A stretch of DNA of 64,000 nucleotides from Peptoniphilus sp. KCTC 25270 (lineage in GTDB: Bacteria; Bacillota; Clostridia; Tissierellales; Peptoniphilaceae), in assembly GCF_021012875.1 (NCBI RefSeq), contig NZ_JAJMZJ010000003.1:124001-188000 (forward strand), in the 5' to 3' direction. The notes below the pieces were generated by a model. It saw only the letters and a list, made by a program, of their open reading frames with translations. It was not told the DNA's origin and did not search any database. Numbering within the stretch: the stretch's first letter is position 1; the number at the start of each line of letters is the position of its first letter. Position numbers and translations under genes: made by a program. Positions 25,617-34,163 of this stretch are shown piece after piece.

Positions 25617-26510
25617 TTACCACTCCATTAACACAGAACAGATACTCAAACCAGCCCCAAAAGCAGAGAATAGAATTTTATCCCCTGGTTGAAATTTTTT
25701 ATAGGACTCTGCCAATAAAATAGGAATCGAAGCCGCGGATGTATTTCCGTATTCTTCTACATTCGATAAAAATTTTTCTTGAGAAATTTCTGTTTTTTTC
25801 GCAATTTGTTTTAAGATTCTTCCATTGGCCTGGTGAGCCACAATGTATTGGATTTCCTCTTTCTCTACCTTTGATCTTTCCAATAATTCTTCGATTGATT
25901 TTGGCACTTTTTCTACGGCAAAGCGATACACTTCTCTTCCTTGCATTTGCAAGTACTCTCCCTTTTTTTCATACAGTGCCTCTTCGTTTCCAAAGGTTTT
26001 TTGATTCGTTTCCCAGCGTTTTTCATTTTTTTCCACAAGGGCTCCTGCACATCCATCTCCAAATAAAATAGAGGTTCTTCGATCTGTAGGATCCAATACT
26101 TCCGAAATTTTTTCCGTTGCAATAATTAGCCCCTGTTCGCCCTTTTTCAAAAATCGTTCCCCTAAGATCATGGCTCCTACAAATCCTGTACAAGCCATAT
26201 TGATATCCAAAGCCAAACAATCTTCCTCTAACTCCAACTCCTTATGAATCAACCCAGCCACCGACGGCAAAATCAAATCCGATGTAAAGGAGGCCACAAG
26301 AATGAGCTTTAATTTTTTCTTGTGGATTTTTATTTTTTTTGCCAACTCTACAGCCATTTCAGAAGGGGTGGATTCTGAATAATATCGATTTTCTATCCCG
26401 GTTCTTGTTTTAATCCATTCTTCCGTCGTTTCTATCTTATCTAAGAAAAAGCGATTGGAAATTTTTTTGGACAAATCCAGTTTTTTTATTTCTATAAATT
26501 CAAGTCCCAT
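25617..26510 (-). CDS. fabH: 3-oxoacyl-ACP synthase III FabH
   Basis: A 297-residue initiating condensing enzyme that joins acetyl-CoA or branched acyl-CoA to malonyl-ACP. The Cys-His-Asn triad is intact: NMACTGFVGAM, IVAHQANGRI and YGNTSAASIPI. The protein is about 20 residues shorter than most FabH, with reduced loops (KIKIHKKKLKLI). It begins 1 nt after accA stops. Confidence 0.94.
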   Translation of the reverse strand: MGLEFIEIKKLDLSKKISNRFFLDKIETTEEWIKTRTGIENRYYSESTPSEMAVELAKKIKIHKKKLKLILVASFTSDLILPSVAGLIHKELELEEDCLALDINMACTGFVGAMILGERFLKKGEQGLIIATEKISEVLDPTDRRTSILFGDGCAGALVEKNEKRWETNQKTFGNEEALYEKKGEYLQMQGREVYRFAVEKVPKSIEELLERSKVEKEEIQYIVAHQANGRILKQIAKKTEISQEKFLSNVEEYGNTSAASIPILLAESYKKFQPGDKILFSAFGAGLSICSVLMEW

Positions 26511-26511
26511 C

Positions 26512-27282
26512 CTATTTTCCTATTCTTCTATATTTTTCATACTTTTCTCGGCGAATTTCTTCCCCTGTCATGGAAAATGTACGTTTTAACTCTTCTCTTA
26601 ATAACTTCTTCATTTGTTCATAATTTGGAATATTCTCTTTCTCCTGAACCACTTCATCTACGATTCCAAATTCATGCAAATCCTGAGCCGTAATTTTCAT
26701 AATCTCCGCCGCTTTATCGGCCAAACTGGCATCCTTCCATAAAATACTGGCAAATCCTTCGGGAGATAAAATAGAATATATCGCTTTTTCTAGCATATAT
26801 ATTTTATTGGCTACAGAAAAAGCCAAGGCTCCACCAGATCCACCTTCTCCAATGACAAAAGCTATGGTTGGAACCGTTAAAGAGCTCATCTTTTCCAAAG
26901 AACTTGCAATGGCTTGAAACTGGCCTCTCTCTTCCGCTTCAATACCAGGATAGGCCCCGGGGGTATCAATAAAGGCAATGACCGGTCGGCGAAATTTTTC
27001 TGCTTGTTCCATTAGGCGAATTCCTTTTCGATATCCCTCGGGCAAAGGCATTCCAAAATTGGTTTCTACCGCCTCTTCCACTCCAGATCCTTTTTGCATT
27101 CCAATAAAAGTAATCGGTTGTCCTTCAAATTCTGCGATTCCGCCAATTACTGTCTTGGAATCTCCAAAATAGCGATCGCCTTTTAGATAGAGAATGGATT
27201 GAAACAGTTCTTCTATTATTTCTCTTCCTCGAATTCTATCCTCTGAGCGAGCGTTTTTTACCATCTCATAAATTCGACTCAT
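26512..27282 (-). CDS. accA: Acetyl-CoA carboxylase carboxyltransferase, alpha subunit
   Basis: A 256-residue carboxyltransferase alpha with RYFGDSKTVIGGIA, RPVIAFIDTPGAYPGIEAEERGQ and the oxyanion Gly stretch IGEGGSGGALAF. ATG 27282 (AGGTG 6 nt upstream) is preferred to 27372, giving a 17-nt overlap with accD. It pairs with AccD to move carboxyl from biotin to acetyl-CoA. Confidence 0.95.
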   Translation of the reverse strand: MSRIYEMVKNARSEDRIRGREIIEELFQSILYLKGDRYFGDSKTVIGGIAEFEGQPITFIGMQKGSGVEEAVETNFGMPLPEGYRKGIRLMEQAEKFRRPVIAFIDTPGAYPGIEAEERGQFQAIASSLEKMSSLTVPTIAFVIGEGGSGGALAFSVANKIYMLEKAIYSILSPEGFASILWKDASLADKAAEIMKITAQDLHEFGIVDEVVQEKENIPNYEQMKKLLREELKRTFSMTGEEIRREKYEKYRRIGK

Positions 27283-28147
27283 ATTTTGCACCTGTCTTTC
27301 TATGAAGGGATAAAAAAGTATGAATGGTCTTCCTCTGTTCTTCCCTTGGAGAAATACAATCAACAAATCCACATTCTTCTAATTTTTCTGCTCTTTGAAA
27401 TCCTTCTGGAAGGGTCTGTCTCACTGTTTGTTCAATGACTCTGGGCCCTGCAAATCCAATTAAGGCGTCTGGTTCTGCAATAATTACATCCCCTAAAGAG
27501 GCAAAACTTGCACTAACTCCCCCTGTTGTGGGATTGGTTAACACACTAATATAAAGAAGGCCTCTTCTAGAAAATTCCCCAATTGCCGCCGCAGTTTTTG
27601 CCATTTGCATTAAAGAAAAAATCCCTTCTTGCATTCTCGCGCCGCCACTGGCAGAAAAAATAATCACGGGAATTTTTTCCTCCATAGCTTTCTCAAACAT
27701 AGAGACAATTTCTTCTCCCATATAAGTGCCTAAACTTCCCATTAAATATTCCTGCTCCAATAGACAAACAAAGGCTGTCTCTCCATAAATTTTCCCCTTT
27801 GCGATAACAAGAGCTTCTTCCAAATTCGTTTTTTTCTTGATCTTTTCTCGAAGTTTTTCATAGTCTGGAAAATCTATGGGATTGTAAATTCTAGAATGAA
27901 AATGGATTTTTTCATATCCTTTATCAAACAAGGCATTCAATCGTTCTTCCCCGGAAATCTTAAAATGATTTCCGCAATGAGGACAAACCCATAGATGGTT
28001 TTTTAGATTCTCTACTGAACTTCCTCTTCTACACTTAGGGCAGATAACAAAGGATTTCTCCTTAGAAATTTTCTCTTCTTCCCCTTGTTTGGAACGAAAT
28101 CTCCGAATCATCTCCAATAATTTTCTTCTAGTATTTAAGCTCCCCAT
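27266..28147 (-). CDS. accD: Acetyl-CoA carboxylase carboxyltransferase, beta subunit
   Basis: A 293-residue carboxyltransferase beta. The N-terminal zinc ribbon has four Cys in CPKCRRGS...CPHCGNHF. The crotonase part shows ASGGARMQEG and NPTTGGVSASFASLGD. The ATG directly follows the accC stop (TAGATG). Confidence 0.96.
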   Translation of the reverse strand: MGSLNTRRKLLEMIRRFRSKQGEEEKISKEKSFVICPKCRRGSSVENLKNHLWVCPHCGNHFKISGEERLNALFDKGYEKIHFHSRIYNPIDFPDYEKLREKIKKKTNLEEALVIAKGKIYGETAFVCLLEQEYLMGSLGTYMGEEIVSMFEKAMEEKIPVIIFSASGGARMQEGIFSLMQMAKTAAAIGEFSRRGLLYISVLTNPTTGGVSASFASLGDVIIAEPDALIGFAGPRVIEQTVRQTLPEGFQRAEKLEECGFVDCISPREEQRKTIHTFLSLHRKTGAKYESNL

Positions 28148-29527
28148 CTACTCACTTCTTTCAAATATTCGCATTCCTTCTAGAATCCCATGTCCCTTTT
28201 CTTCTACATAACCTGTGTGAATTCTTCCTCGTAAAAAATCTTTTTCATGCAAAATTCCATATTGAAACCCTAAGTTGGTTTTGATTCCATCAATAATAGT
28301 TTCCTCTATGGCTCTTCGCATTTTTTTAATGGCTGAAAGTCGAGTATCTCCTTTGACAATAATTTTTCCAATCATAGAATCATAATAAGGAGAAATCTTT
28401 AACCCGCTATAAATAGAAGATTCTAAGCGAGTTTCCATTCCACCGGGAGGAAAGAAAAAAGAAATTTCACCACATTGGGGCATAAAATTCTGTAACGGAT
28501 CCTCTGCATTGATTCGTACTTCAATTGCGTGTCCTTCTTTTTTTACATCCTCTTGTTTCCAACGAATGGGCAAACCAGAAGCAATCTTTAATTGCTCCTG
28601 AATAATATTTATTCCAGTAATCATTTCCGTTACGGCATGTTCCACTTGCAGACGAGTATTCATCTCCATAAAATAAAAATTTTCCTCTTTATCTACGATA
28701 AACTCAACAGTTCCCGCCCCTTCAAATCCACAGGCTTTACCAGCATTTATAGCCGCTTGATACATTTTTTCTAACAATTCTTCTGACACAAATCGACAAG
28801 GTGCCTCTTCCATAATTTTTTGATTCTTTTTTTGAAGGCTACATTCCCTCTCAAAAAGATGAATGACATTTCCATAGGAATCTCCTAAAATTTGAACCTC
28901 TATATGTCTAGGATTTTCAATGAATTTTTCTACGTAAATTTCCTCTTTCCCAAAGGAGGCCCGAGATTCTTTTTTGGTAACCTTAAAAGCCCATTCCAAA
29001 TCCTCAAGAGAATCCACTCGTCGCATTCCCTTTCCTCCACCGCCTGCCGAGGCTTTTAACAAAACAGGAAATCCAATTTCCTCAGCCACTTCCGAAAGTT
29101 GTTGCAGAGATTGAAGATCCTCATTAAAACCTGGCACCGTTGGAATCTTGTTTTCGATCATTAAATTTTTGGCAGAAATCTTATCTCCCATTTGGGAAAT
29201 AACCTGGGAAGAAGGACCAATAAACTTCAGACCTTGCTCTTCTACTTTCTTAGCAAATTCTCCATTCTCCGATAAAAAACCGTAACCTGGATGAATCCCG
29301 TCGCAATGGGTTTGAAGAGCGGCCTGTAAAATGTGATTTTCATTCAAATAAGAAGAGCGACTTTCCCCAGGGCCAATACAAATCGATTCATCGGCCAAAA
29401 ATACCACCGGTTCCTCACGATCTGCCTCGGAATAGACCGCCACCGTTTCGATTCCCAACTCTCTGCAATTTCTCAAAATACTTAGAGCCACCTCGCCACG
29501 GTTTGCAATTAAAACTTTTTTAAGCAT
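28148..29527 (-). CDS. accC: Biotin carboxylase
   Basis: A 459-residue ATP-grasp enzyme that carboxylates biotin on AccB. It has KVLIANRGEVALSILR at the start, the Gly-rich ATP loop KASAGGGGKGMRRV, the Glu metal ligands in FYFMEMNTRLQVEH, and the C-terminal biotin-carboxylase domain. ATG 29527 matches the conserved N-terminus and overlaps accB by 8 nt. A longer in-frame start at 29629 adds a non-family leader. Confidence 0.97.
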   Translation of the reverse strand: MLKKVLIANRGEVALSILRNCRELGIETVAVYSEADREEPVVFLADESICIGPGESRSSYLNENHILQAALQTHCDGIHPGYGFLSENGEFAKKVEEQGLKFIGPSSQVISQMGDKISAKNLMIENKIPTVPGFNEDLQSLQQLSEVAEEIGFPVLLKASAGGGGKGMRRVDSLEDLEWAFKVTKKESRASFGKEEIYVEKFIENPRHIEVQILGDSYGNVIHLFERECSLQKKNQKIMEEAPCRFVSEELLEKMYQAAINAGKACGFEGAGTVEFIVDKEENFYFMEMNTRLQVEHAVTEMITGINIIQEQLKIASGLPIRWKQEDVKKEGHAIEVRINAEDPLQNFMPQCGEISFFFPPGGMETRLESSIYSGLKISPYYDSMIGKIIVKGDTRLSAIKKMRRAIEETIIDGIKTNLGFQYGILHEKDFLRGRIHTGYVEEKGHGILEGMRIFERSE

Positions 29528-29969
29528 CGATTTTCTCCAATACAAAAATCTCCTGATTGAATTCCACCAATTCTTCGTTGTCACAACAAATTTTTTGGAC
29601 TCTTCCCTCTTCTGGCGCCTTGATTTCATTCATCATCTTCATGGATTCAATGATACAAAGGATATCTCCCTCTTTTACAAAATCTCCTTCTTTCACAAAA
29701 GGAGCATCTTCTGGACTTTTTGCCGAATAAAAAACACCTACCAAAGGAGATTGCACCAAGATTTGATTGCTTTTGTCTTCCTTTTCTTCTCTTTGTTTTT
29801 CTTCCTTATTCTTCTCTACCTTTTCTTCTTTTTCCAAAGAAACAGCCCCACTCTCACAAGATTGTTTCAAAGATAAAGAATATTCCCCGATTTTTACTTC
29901 TAAAGAAGAAATCCCCGAGCGATGAAACTCGTGGATTAAATTCTTCGTTAATTCAAAATGTTTTTCCAT
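29520..29969 (-). CDS. accB: Biotin carboxyl carrier protein
   Basis: A 149-residue BCCP. The C-terminal biotinyl domain has IIESMKMMNEIKAPEEG with the biotin-accepting Lys. A charged E/K linker (about residues 45-75) replaces the Pro/Ala-rich linker common in the family. The start shares one base with the acpP stop (TAATG) and has a weak ribosome site, so it probably depends on coupling. Confidence 0.94.
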   Translation of the reverse strand: MEKHFELTKNLIHEFHRSGISSLEVKIGEYSLSLKQSCESGAVSLEKEEKVEKNKEEKQREEKEDKSNQILVQSPLVGVFYSAKSPEDAPFVKEGDFVKEGDILCIIESMKMMNEIKAPEEGRVQKICCDNEELVEFNQEIFVLEKIDA

Positions 29970-30193
29970 TATTTTTCACTTACAAACTCCAACAAATCGC
30001 CAAAAGTTTTCAAATTGGCAAAATCTTCATCTGGAATCTCAATTCCAAATTGTTCTTCAATAGCCATAGATAATTCCACAGCATCCAAAGAATCCAAACC
30101 CAAATCCTCTTGCAAGGTAGATTCCATTTGAATATCTTCTTTATCGTTTCCAAAATTTTCGCAAATTAATTCTTTTAATTGTTCCTGTGTCAT
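29969..30193 (-). CDS. acpP: Acyl carrier protein
   Basis: A 74-residue ACP with the phosphopantetheine site LGLDSLDAVELSMAIEEQF. First gene of the operon; RBS GGGAGG, strong promoter 40 bp upstream. Confidence 0.97.
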   Translation of the reverse strand: MTQEQLKELICENFGNDKEDIQMESTLQEDLGLDSLDAVELSMAIEEQFGIEIPDEDFANLKTFGDLLEFVSEK

Positions 30194-30222
30194 AATGACC
30201 TCCCATTTACTTAAAAATTTTT

Positions 30223-30260
30223 ACATAAATCATTTTATGTTATTTTTCTTATTATGTCAA
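30223..30260 (-). promoter_or_regulatory. Strong promoter and palindromic operator of the fatty acid operon
   Basis: On the minus strand TTGACA (30260-30255), 17 nt, TAAAAT (30237-30232), a near-consensus sigmaA promoter. Over the -10 lies a perfect 7-bp-arm palindrome, ACATAAATCATTTTATGT (30223-30240). Its position would block RNA polymerase, and it suits a MarR-type dimer such as the one encoded at the operon's end. It does not match the FapR motif I know. Confidence 0.75.
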
Positions 30261-30284
30261 ATTTTTTATATAAATATTTTATTT

Positions 30285-30309
30285 GTTTATTCGCCTTTTC
30301 TGGGGGTAT
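30285..30309 (+). promoter_or_regulatory. SigmaB-like promoter upstream of the GlsB gene
   Basis: GTTTAT (30285-30290), 13 nt, GGGTAT (30304-30309) match the general-stress sigmaB pattern. The start would lie near 30316, with about 70 nt of leader. Whether this organism has sigmaB is not known from the window. Confidence 0.35.
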
Positions 30310-30384
30310 GTATTAAATAACAAAAATTATAAGAAAGTTTTTAGAATTAATTTATATTTTTTCTAAAATTGAAAGGAGATTTAT

Positions 30385-30639
30385 ATGGGTATTATTAGTT
30401 GGTTAATTTTTGGAGCTATTGCAGGTTGGATCGCTAGTATGATCGTTGGTAAGAACGCTTCTATGGGAGCTGTTGCAAATATCATTACTGGTATTGTTGG
30501 TTCTTTCATCGGTGGATTTATTGCTAGCAATTTCTTAGGCGCTGGAAAAGTGTCTGGATTTAACTTATACAGTTTCTTAATCGCCATTGCAGGTTCTGTA
30601 ATTTTATTACTAATCGTGAATGCCGTGAAAAGAAGATAA
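30385..30639 (+). CDS. GlsB/YeaQ/YmgE family stress membrane protein
   Basis: An 84-residue protein with three membrane helices and glycine-rich GAIAGWIASMIVG and GIVGSFIGGFIAS repeats, as in the transglycosylase-associated/GlsB family. Its cellular role is not defined beyond a link with envelope stress. RBS AAAGGAG. Terminator follows directly. It is divergent from acpP. Confidence 0.9.
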   Translation: MGIISWLIFGAIAGWIASMIVGKNASMGAVANIITGIVGSFIGGFIASNFLGAGKVSGFNLYSFLIAIAGSVILLLIVNAVKRR

Positions 30640-30645
30640 CAAAAG

Positions 30646-30670
30646 AGCAGGCGAAACGCCTGCTTTTTTT
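30646..30670 (+). terminator. Terminator of the GlsB gene
   Basis: AGCAGGCG-AAA-CGCCTGCT stem then six T. Confidence 0.93.
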
Positions 30671-30675
30671 CTCTA

Positions 30676-30713
30676 AAAAATCTCCTCTATCTTATAAGAT
30701 AGAGGAGATTTTT
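30676..30713. terminator. 19-bp-arm perfect palindrome, likely bidirectional terminator for the convergent ABC operon
   Basis: The sequence is a perfect 38-bp palindrome (arms AAAAATCTCCTCTATCTTA and its complement) with A5/T5 ends. It lies 34 bp past the stop of the minus-strand ABC ATPase gene. Confidence 0.8.
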
Positions 30714-30746
30714 CTTTGGAGGGTATTTCTTATTTTCTTCTTTGTT

Positions 30747-31397
30747 TCATTTATCTTCAAAAAACACACCTTCTCGAATGTGCAAAATCCGATCCGATAC
30801 TTCTAAAGCAAAGGGTTTATCATGGGTTACAATAATTTGAATCATCCCTGTTCTTGATAAATCTTTTAATATGGAAACAAAGCGTTCACTGGTTTCCTCA
30901 TCTAAGGCAGAAGTTGGTTCATCGAAACAAAGGACTTTCGGTTGCAACATACAAGCCCTAGCAATGGCTACCCGTTGCTTTTGTCCACCAGAAAGTTGGT
31001 GAGGCTTTTTGTTTTTGTGCTCTGTCAGTTCCAATTGATCCAAAAGAGCCAAAGCTCGCTCTTGAATTTCTTCTTCTTTTTGTTTGTGATATTTAGGAGC
31101 CAGGACAATATTTTCCCACACCGTCATTTGAGGAAAGAGATTGAATCCTTGGAAGACCATTCCAAAGGGACGTTCATCCCCTCCCATTGTGGTTAAATCG
31201 ACTTCTTCTCCATCAAAAAATACCTGACCTTTTTCTAAGGGCTCTAAGCCGTTTAAGCAGCGAAGGAATGTCGTCTTTCCTTCTCCACTTTTCCCATGAA
31301 TACTAATAATTTCCCCTGACTTCATCGTTGTACAAAGATTGGTCCATATGGTGTTTTCATTAAAAGATTTTTTGAAGTTTCTAATTTCCAGTTCCAT
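30747..31397 (-). CDS. Amino acid ABC transporter ATP-binding protein
   Basis: A 216-residue ATPase of the polar amino acid (GlnQ/HisP) type. Walker A GKSGEGKTT, signature LSGGQKQRVAIARA, Walker B VLCFDEPTSALD, H-loop VTHD. It is about 25 residues shorter than GlnQ. Third gene of the solute-binding protein / permease / ATPase operon. Confidence 0.94.
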   Translation of the reverse strand: MELEIRNFKKSFNENTIWTNLCTTMKSGEIISIHGKSGEGKTTFLRCLNGLEPLEKGQVFFDGEEVDLTTMGGDERPFGMVFQGFNLFPQMTVWENIVLAPKYHKQKEEEIQERALALLDQLELTEHKNKKPHQLSGGQKQRVAIARACMLQPKVLCFDEPTSALDEETSERFVSILKDLSRTGMIQIIVTHDKPFALEVSDRILHIREGVFFEDK

Positions 31398-31405
31398 AGC
31401 TTTTC

Positions 31406-32050
31406 CTATCCTTGTACCTTTCTTTCAATGGAATCCAAAATTCTTGTTAATATGGCAATCACTACGAGATAAATCACACCTACATATAAATAAGGCATAA
31501 TCGTAGAAAGAGAATTGGATACCGATTTTGCAGCTTTTAATATATCCATAACTCCTAGAATATAAACTAAGGAGGTATCTTTTACCAAAGTAATAACTTC
31601 ATTTGATATAGATGGCATAACCCTGGCCAACACTTGGGGAAAAATAATCTTCCAAAAAGTATATGCTTTAGAAAATCCCAGTACTTTCGCCCCTTCCCAT
31701 TGACCTGGATCAATGGATTGGATTCCCCCTCGGAAAATTTCCGCAAAATACGCCGTATAATTCAAAACAAAAGCAACATAAATCGCTGTAAATCTTCCCA
31801 ATGTGATGCCAATTACAGGAACCATGGGCAATCCAAAAAATACAAACATCAATTGTAGTAGTAGAGGAGTGGCACGCATTAAATAAATGTAGAACTCCAC
31901 CAATTTGGAAAGAAGTTTATTTTTAGAAAGTCTTCCCTTTGCCACCAATATAGAAAGGGGCAAAGAAAATAATAAGGTGATGCCAAAAACCGAAAAGGTG
32001 GTAACCATTCCTTCTTTTAATAAAGGCAACAACATGTTTAATACGTTCAC
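31406..32050 (-). CDS. Amino acid ABC transporter permease
   Basis: A 214-residue membrane permease of the HisM/GlnP type, with about five helices and the EAA loop as EIFRGGIQSIDPGQWEGAKVLG. GTG start at 32050 after GGAGG. Confidence 0.93.
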   Translation of the reverse strand: MNVLNMLLPLLKEGMVTTFSVFGITLLFSLPLSILVAKGRLSKNKLLSKLVEFYIYLMRATPLLLQLMFVFFGLPMVPVIGITLGRFTAIYVAFVLNYTAYFAEIFRGGIQSIDPGQWEGAKVLGFSKAYTFWKIIFPQVLARVMPSISNEVITLVKDTSLVYILGVMDILKAAKSVSNSLSTIMPYLYVGVIYLVVIAILTRILDSIERKVQG

Positions 32051-32076
32051 AATTTCCTCCTACTTACCATTCGATC

Positions 32077-32907
32077 TTATTCGTTATCTGCAAACCATTT
32101 GCTGTAGATTTCGTCATATTTTCCATCGTCTTTTTGTGCGGCAAAAGCATCGTTTAGAGCTTCCAACAATGCGGTATCGTCTTTTCGTACGCCTACACCA
32201 AATTCTTCATCGCCAAAGTTTTCTTCCAATACCTTATATTTTTCCTCGCCATTTTGTTTCATATAATAGCGGGCCAATACTTCATCTACAACAATGGCAT
32301 CGGCACGGCCAATTTCCACATCTTTGAAAGCTTCGTTATTTGTAGCATATTCTACAGGCGCTTCTCCCAAAGCATTTACAAAATCTGGCTCTTTATTTAC
32401 GGCATCCAATGCAGAAGATTCTGCTTGAATGGAAATGACTTTTCCTTCTAAATCGGCTTTTGTATTGACTTCAGAATCAGCCATTGTAACAATAATTTGG
32501 CGATTTTCCAAATAAGGAGTTGAAAAAGCTACTTTTTCCTCTCGCTCTGGTGTGATAGAATATCCATTCCAGATAAAATCTATATTTCCAGCATTTAATT
32601 CAGTTTCCTTCATAGACCAATCGATTGGTTGAAATTCAATTTGAATTCCCATACGCTCCGCTGCATCTTCCGCAAGCTCTACGTCAAAACCAACCAATTC
32701 TCCATTTTCATCTCTAAATCCCATAGGAGCAAAAGTATCGTCTAAACCAATGATATAGGTTTTTTCCTTATCCAACTCTCCTCCTTCTACAGCTGCCGTT
32801 TCATTTCCCCCAGCATTTCCATTATTTGCTGGCGCATTTCCATTTTCTGTCGTTCCACAAGCTACCAATAAAAACATGGCGCTTAAAAGTAAAATCAATT
32901 TTTTCAT
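32077..32907 (-). CDS. Amino acid ABC transporter substrate-binding lipoprotein
   Basis: A 276-residue lipoprotein, lipobox LLVACG, then a Gly/Asn-rich spacer and a type II periplasmic-binding domain (GLDDTFAPMGFRDENGELVG, FDVELAEDAAERMG, SMKETELNAGNIDFIWNGYS). The family binds polar amino acids; the ligand is not determined. Start 32907 is set by AAGGAGAAAAG. First gene of the operon. Confidence 0.93.
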   Translation of the reverse strand: MKKLILLLSAMFLLVACGTTENGNAPANNGNAGGNETAAVEGGELDKEKTYIIGLDDTFAPMGFRDENGELVGFDVELAEDAAERMGIQIEFQPIDWSMKETELNAGNIDFIWNGYSITPEREEKVAFSTPYLENRQIIVTMADSEVNTKADLEGKVISIQAESSALDAVNKEPDFVNALGEAPVEYATNNEAFKDVEIGRADAIVVDEVLARYYMKQNGEEKYKVLEENFGDEEFGVGVRKDDTALLEALNDAFAAQKDDGKYDEIYSKWFADNE

Positions 32908-33050
32908 TCTTTTCTCCTTCACTTTTATACTTTATCACTTTATTGCGCTAAACTATATATAATCATAACGGATTCTTCTTTCTTTGTAAAGGGGTTTTTT
33001 CTTTTTTTTCTCTTTTTATTATGATACCATTTATTATAGAGAGGTGTTTT

Positions 33051-33410
33051 ATGAAAGCGACAAAAGGATTTTTTATTTTTTTATTCTTATTATATATTGG
33101 AAATTTACTTTCCATTGCTTTACCCATCCCCATTCCTGGCTCTGTTTACGGAATGGTCATTTTATTGCTCGTTTTATCTTTTCGATGGATTTCCATGGAA
33201 CAAATTGAGGATATTACCGAAATTTTATTAACTCATATGCCGATTCTTTTTCTTCCTGGGGCAGCAAATATCATCATTATTTATACAGATATTAAGGGAG
33301 AAATCTTAAAATTGGTTATAATTACTACAGTGAGCACCGTCCTAGTTATGGTTTCCACCGGTTGGACGGTACAAAAGATGATTCAATGGCAGGAGGCGAG
33401 AAAACAATGA
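33051..33410 (+). CDS. lrgA: LrgA/CidA family holin-like protein
   Basis: A 119-residue membrane protein, four hydrophobic segments, with PIPIPGSVYGMVILLLVL typical of LrgA/CidA. In staphylococci these proteins modulate murein hydrolase activity and pyruvate/acetate handling. ATG 33051 has GAGAGG upstream. It overlaps lrgB as ATGA. Confidence 0.9.
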   Translation: MKATKGFFIFLFLLYIGNLLSIALPIPIPGSVYGMVILLLVLSFRWISMEQIEDITEILLTHMPILFLPGAANIIIIYTDIKGEILKLVIITTVSTVLVMVSTGWTVQKMIQWQEARKQ

Positions 33411-34114
33411 ACGAAATTATAACAACCTGGCTAAATTCCCCTATTTTTGGTGTTCTTTTAACCATAGCCATGTTTTTCTTAAGTACAAAAATAGCGAAGA
33501 GAATCAACAATCCCCTCCTTCCCAACTTGCTAATTGCCGTAATTCTTGTGGTATGCTTCCTTGTGTTTACGGGAATTTCTGTTGAAACGTATCAATTGGG
33601 AGGCGATTGGATTACATTTTTACTCGGCCCTCTTACCATTGCTTTGGCCGTTCCTTTGTATCGCCAATTGGACGTATTAAAAAAACACTTTATTCCTATT
33701 TTGGTTGGGATTATCGTAGGTGCTTTTGTGGCGACAATCTCTGGTATCGGCTTGGGCATTTTGTTGGATTTGGATCCAAAAATTATCGCAAGCATTGCGC
33801 CAAAAAGTACAACAGCAGCCATCGCCATGGATATTACCAATACTTATAAAGGGAGCGTTGCTCTTACTTTGGCTCTTGTTACCTTAGCTGGAATTTTTGG
33901 CTACGCTACGGGACCTAGTATTTTGAAATTTTTCAAAATCACAGACGAAACCGCCAAGGGAGTTGCCTTAGGTACAGCCTCTCATGCCATGGGTACCATG
34001 CGCGCTTTTGAATCCAGCGAAGAAGAAGGAGCCATGGGTTCTCTTTCTATCGCCTTGGCTGGAATTGTAACAACTTTTGTTCTACCTATTGTTTTTGCAT
34101 TATTTTCTATGTAA
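33407..34114 (+). CDS. lrgB: LrgB/CidB family membrane protein
   Basis: A 235-residue membrane protein with the LrgB signature KSTTAAIAMDITNTYKGSVAL and a C-terminal GTASHAMGTMRAFESSEEEGAMGSL. ATG 33407 has AGGAGG upstream and overlaps lrgA. The two form a unit ending with a UUCG-capped terminator. Confidence 0.93.
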   Translation: MNEIITTWLNSPIFGVLLTIAMFFLSTKIAKRINNPLLPNLLIAVILVVCFLVFTGISVETYQLGGDWITFLLGPLTIALAVPLYRQLDVLKKHFIPILVGIIVGAFVATISGIGLGILLDLDPKIIASIAPKSTTAAIAMDITNTYKGSVALTLALVTLAGIFGYATGPSILKFFKITDETAKGVALGTASHAMGTMRAFESSEEEGAMGSLSIALAGIVTTFVLPIVFALFSM

Positions 34115-34137
34115 AGAAAGGCTTCGGTCTTTCTTTT
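34113..34137 (+). terminator. Terminator of lrgAB
   Basis: AAAGAAAGGC-TTCG-GTCTTTCTTT, a stable UUCG-loop hairpin with T-rich end. Confidence 0.85.
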
Positions 34138-34163
34138 CTATTTATTTATAGAAGGAGTTTTCC

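Noticed and set aside
29528-29629. 35-residue extended N-terminus for AccC
   Set aside because: Conserved biotin carboxylase sequence begins at 29527 and has GGAG upstream.
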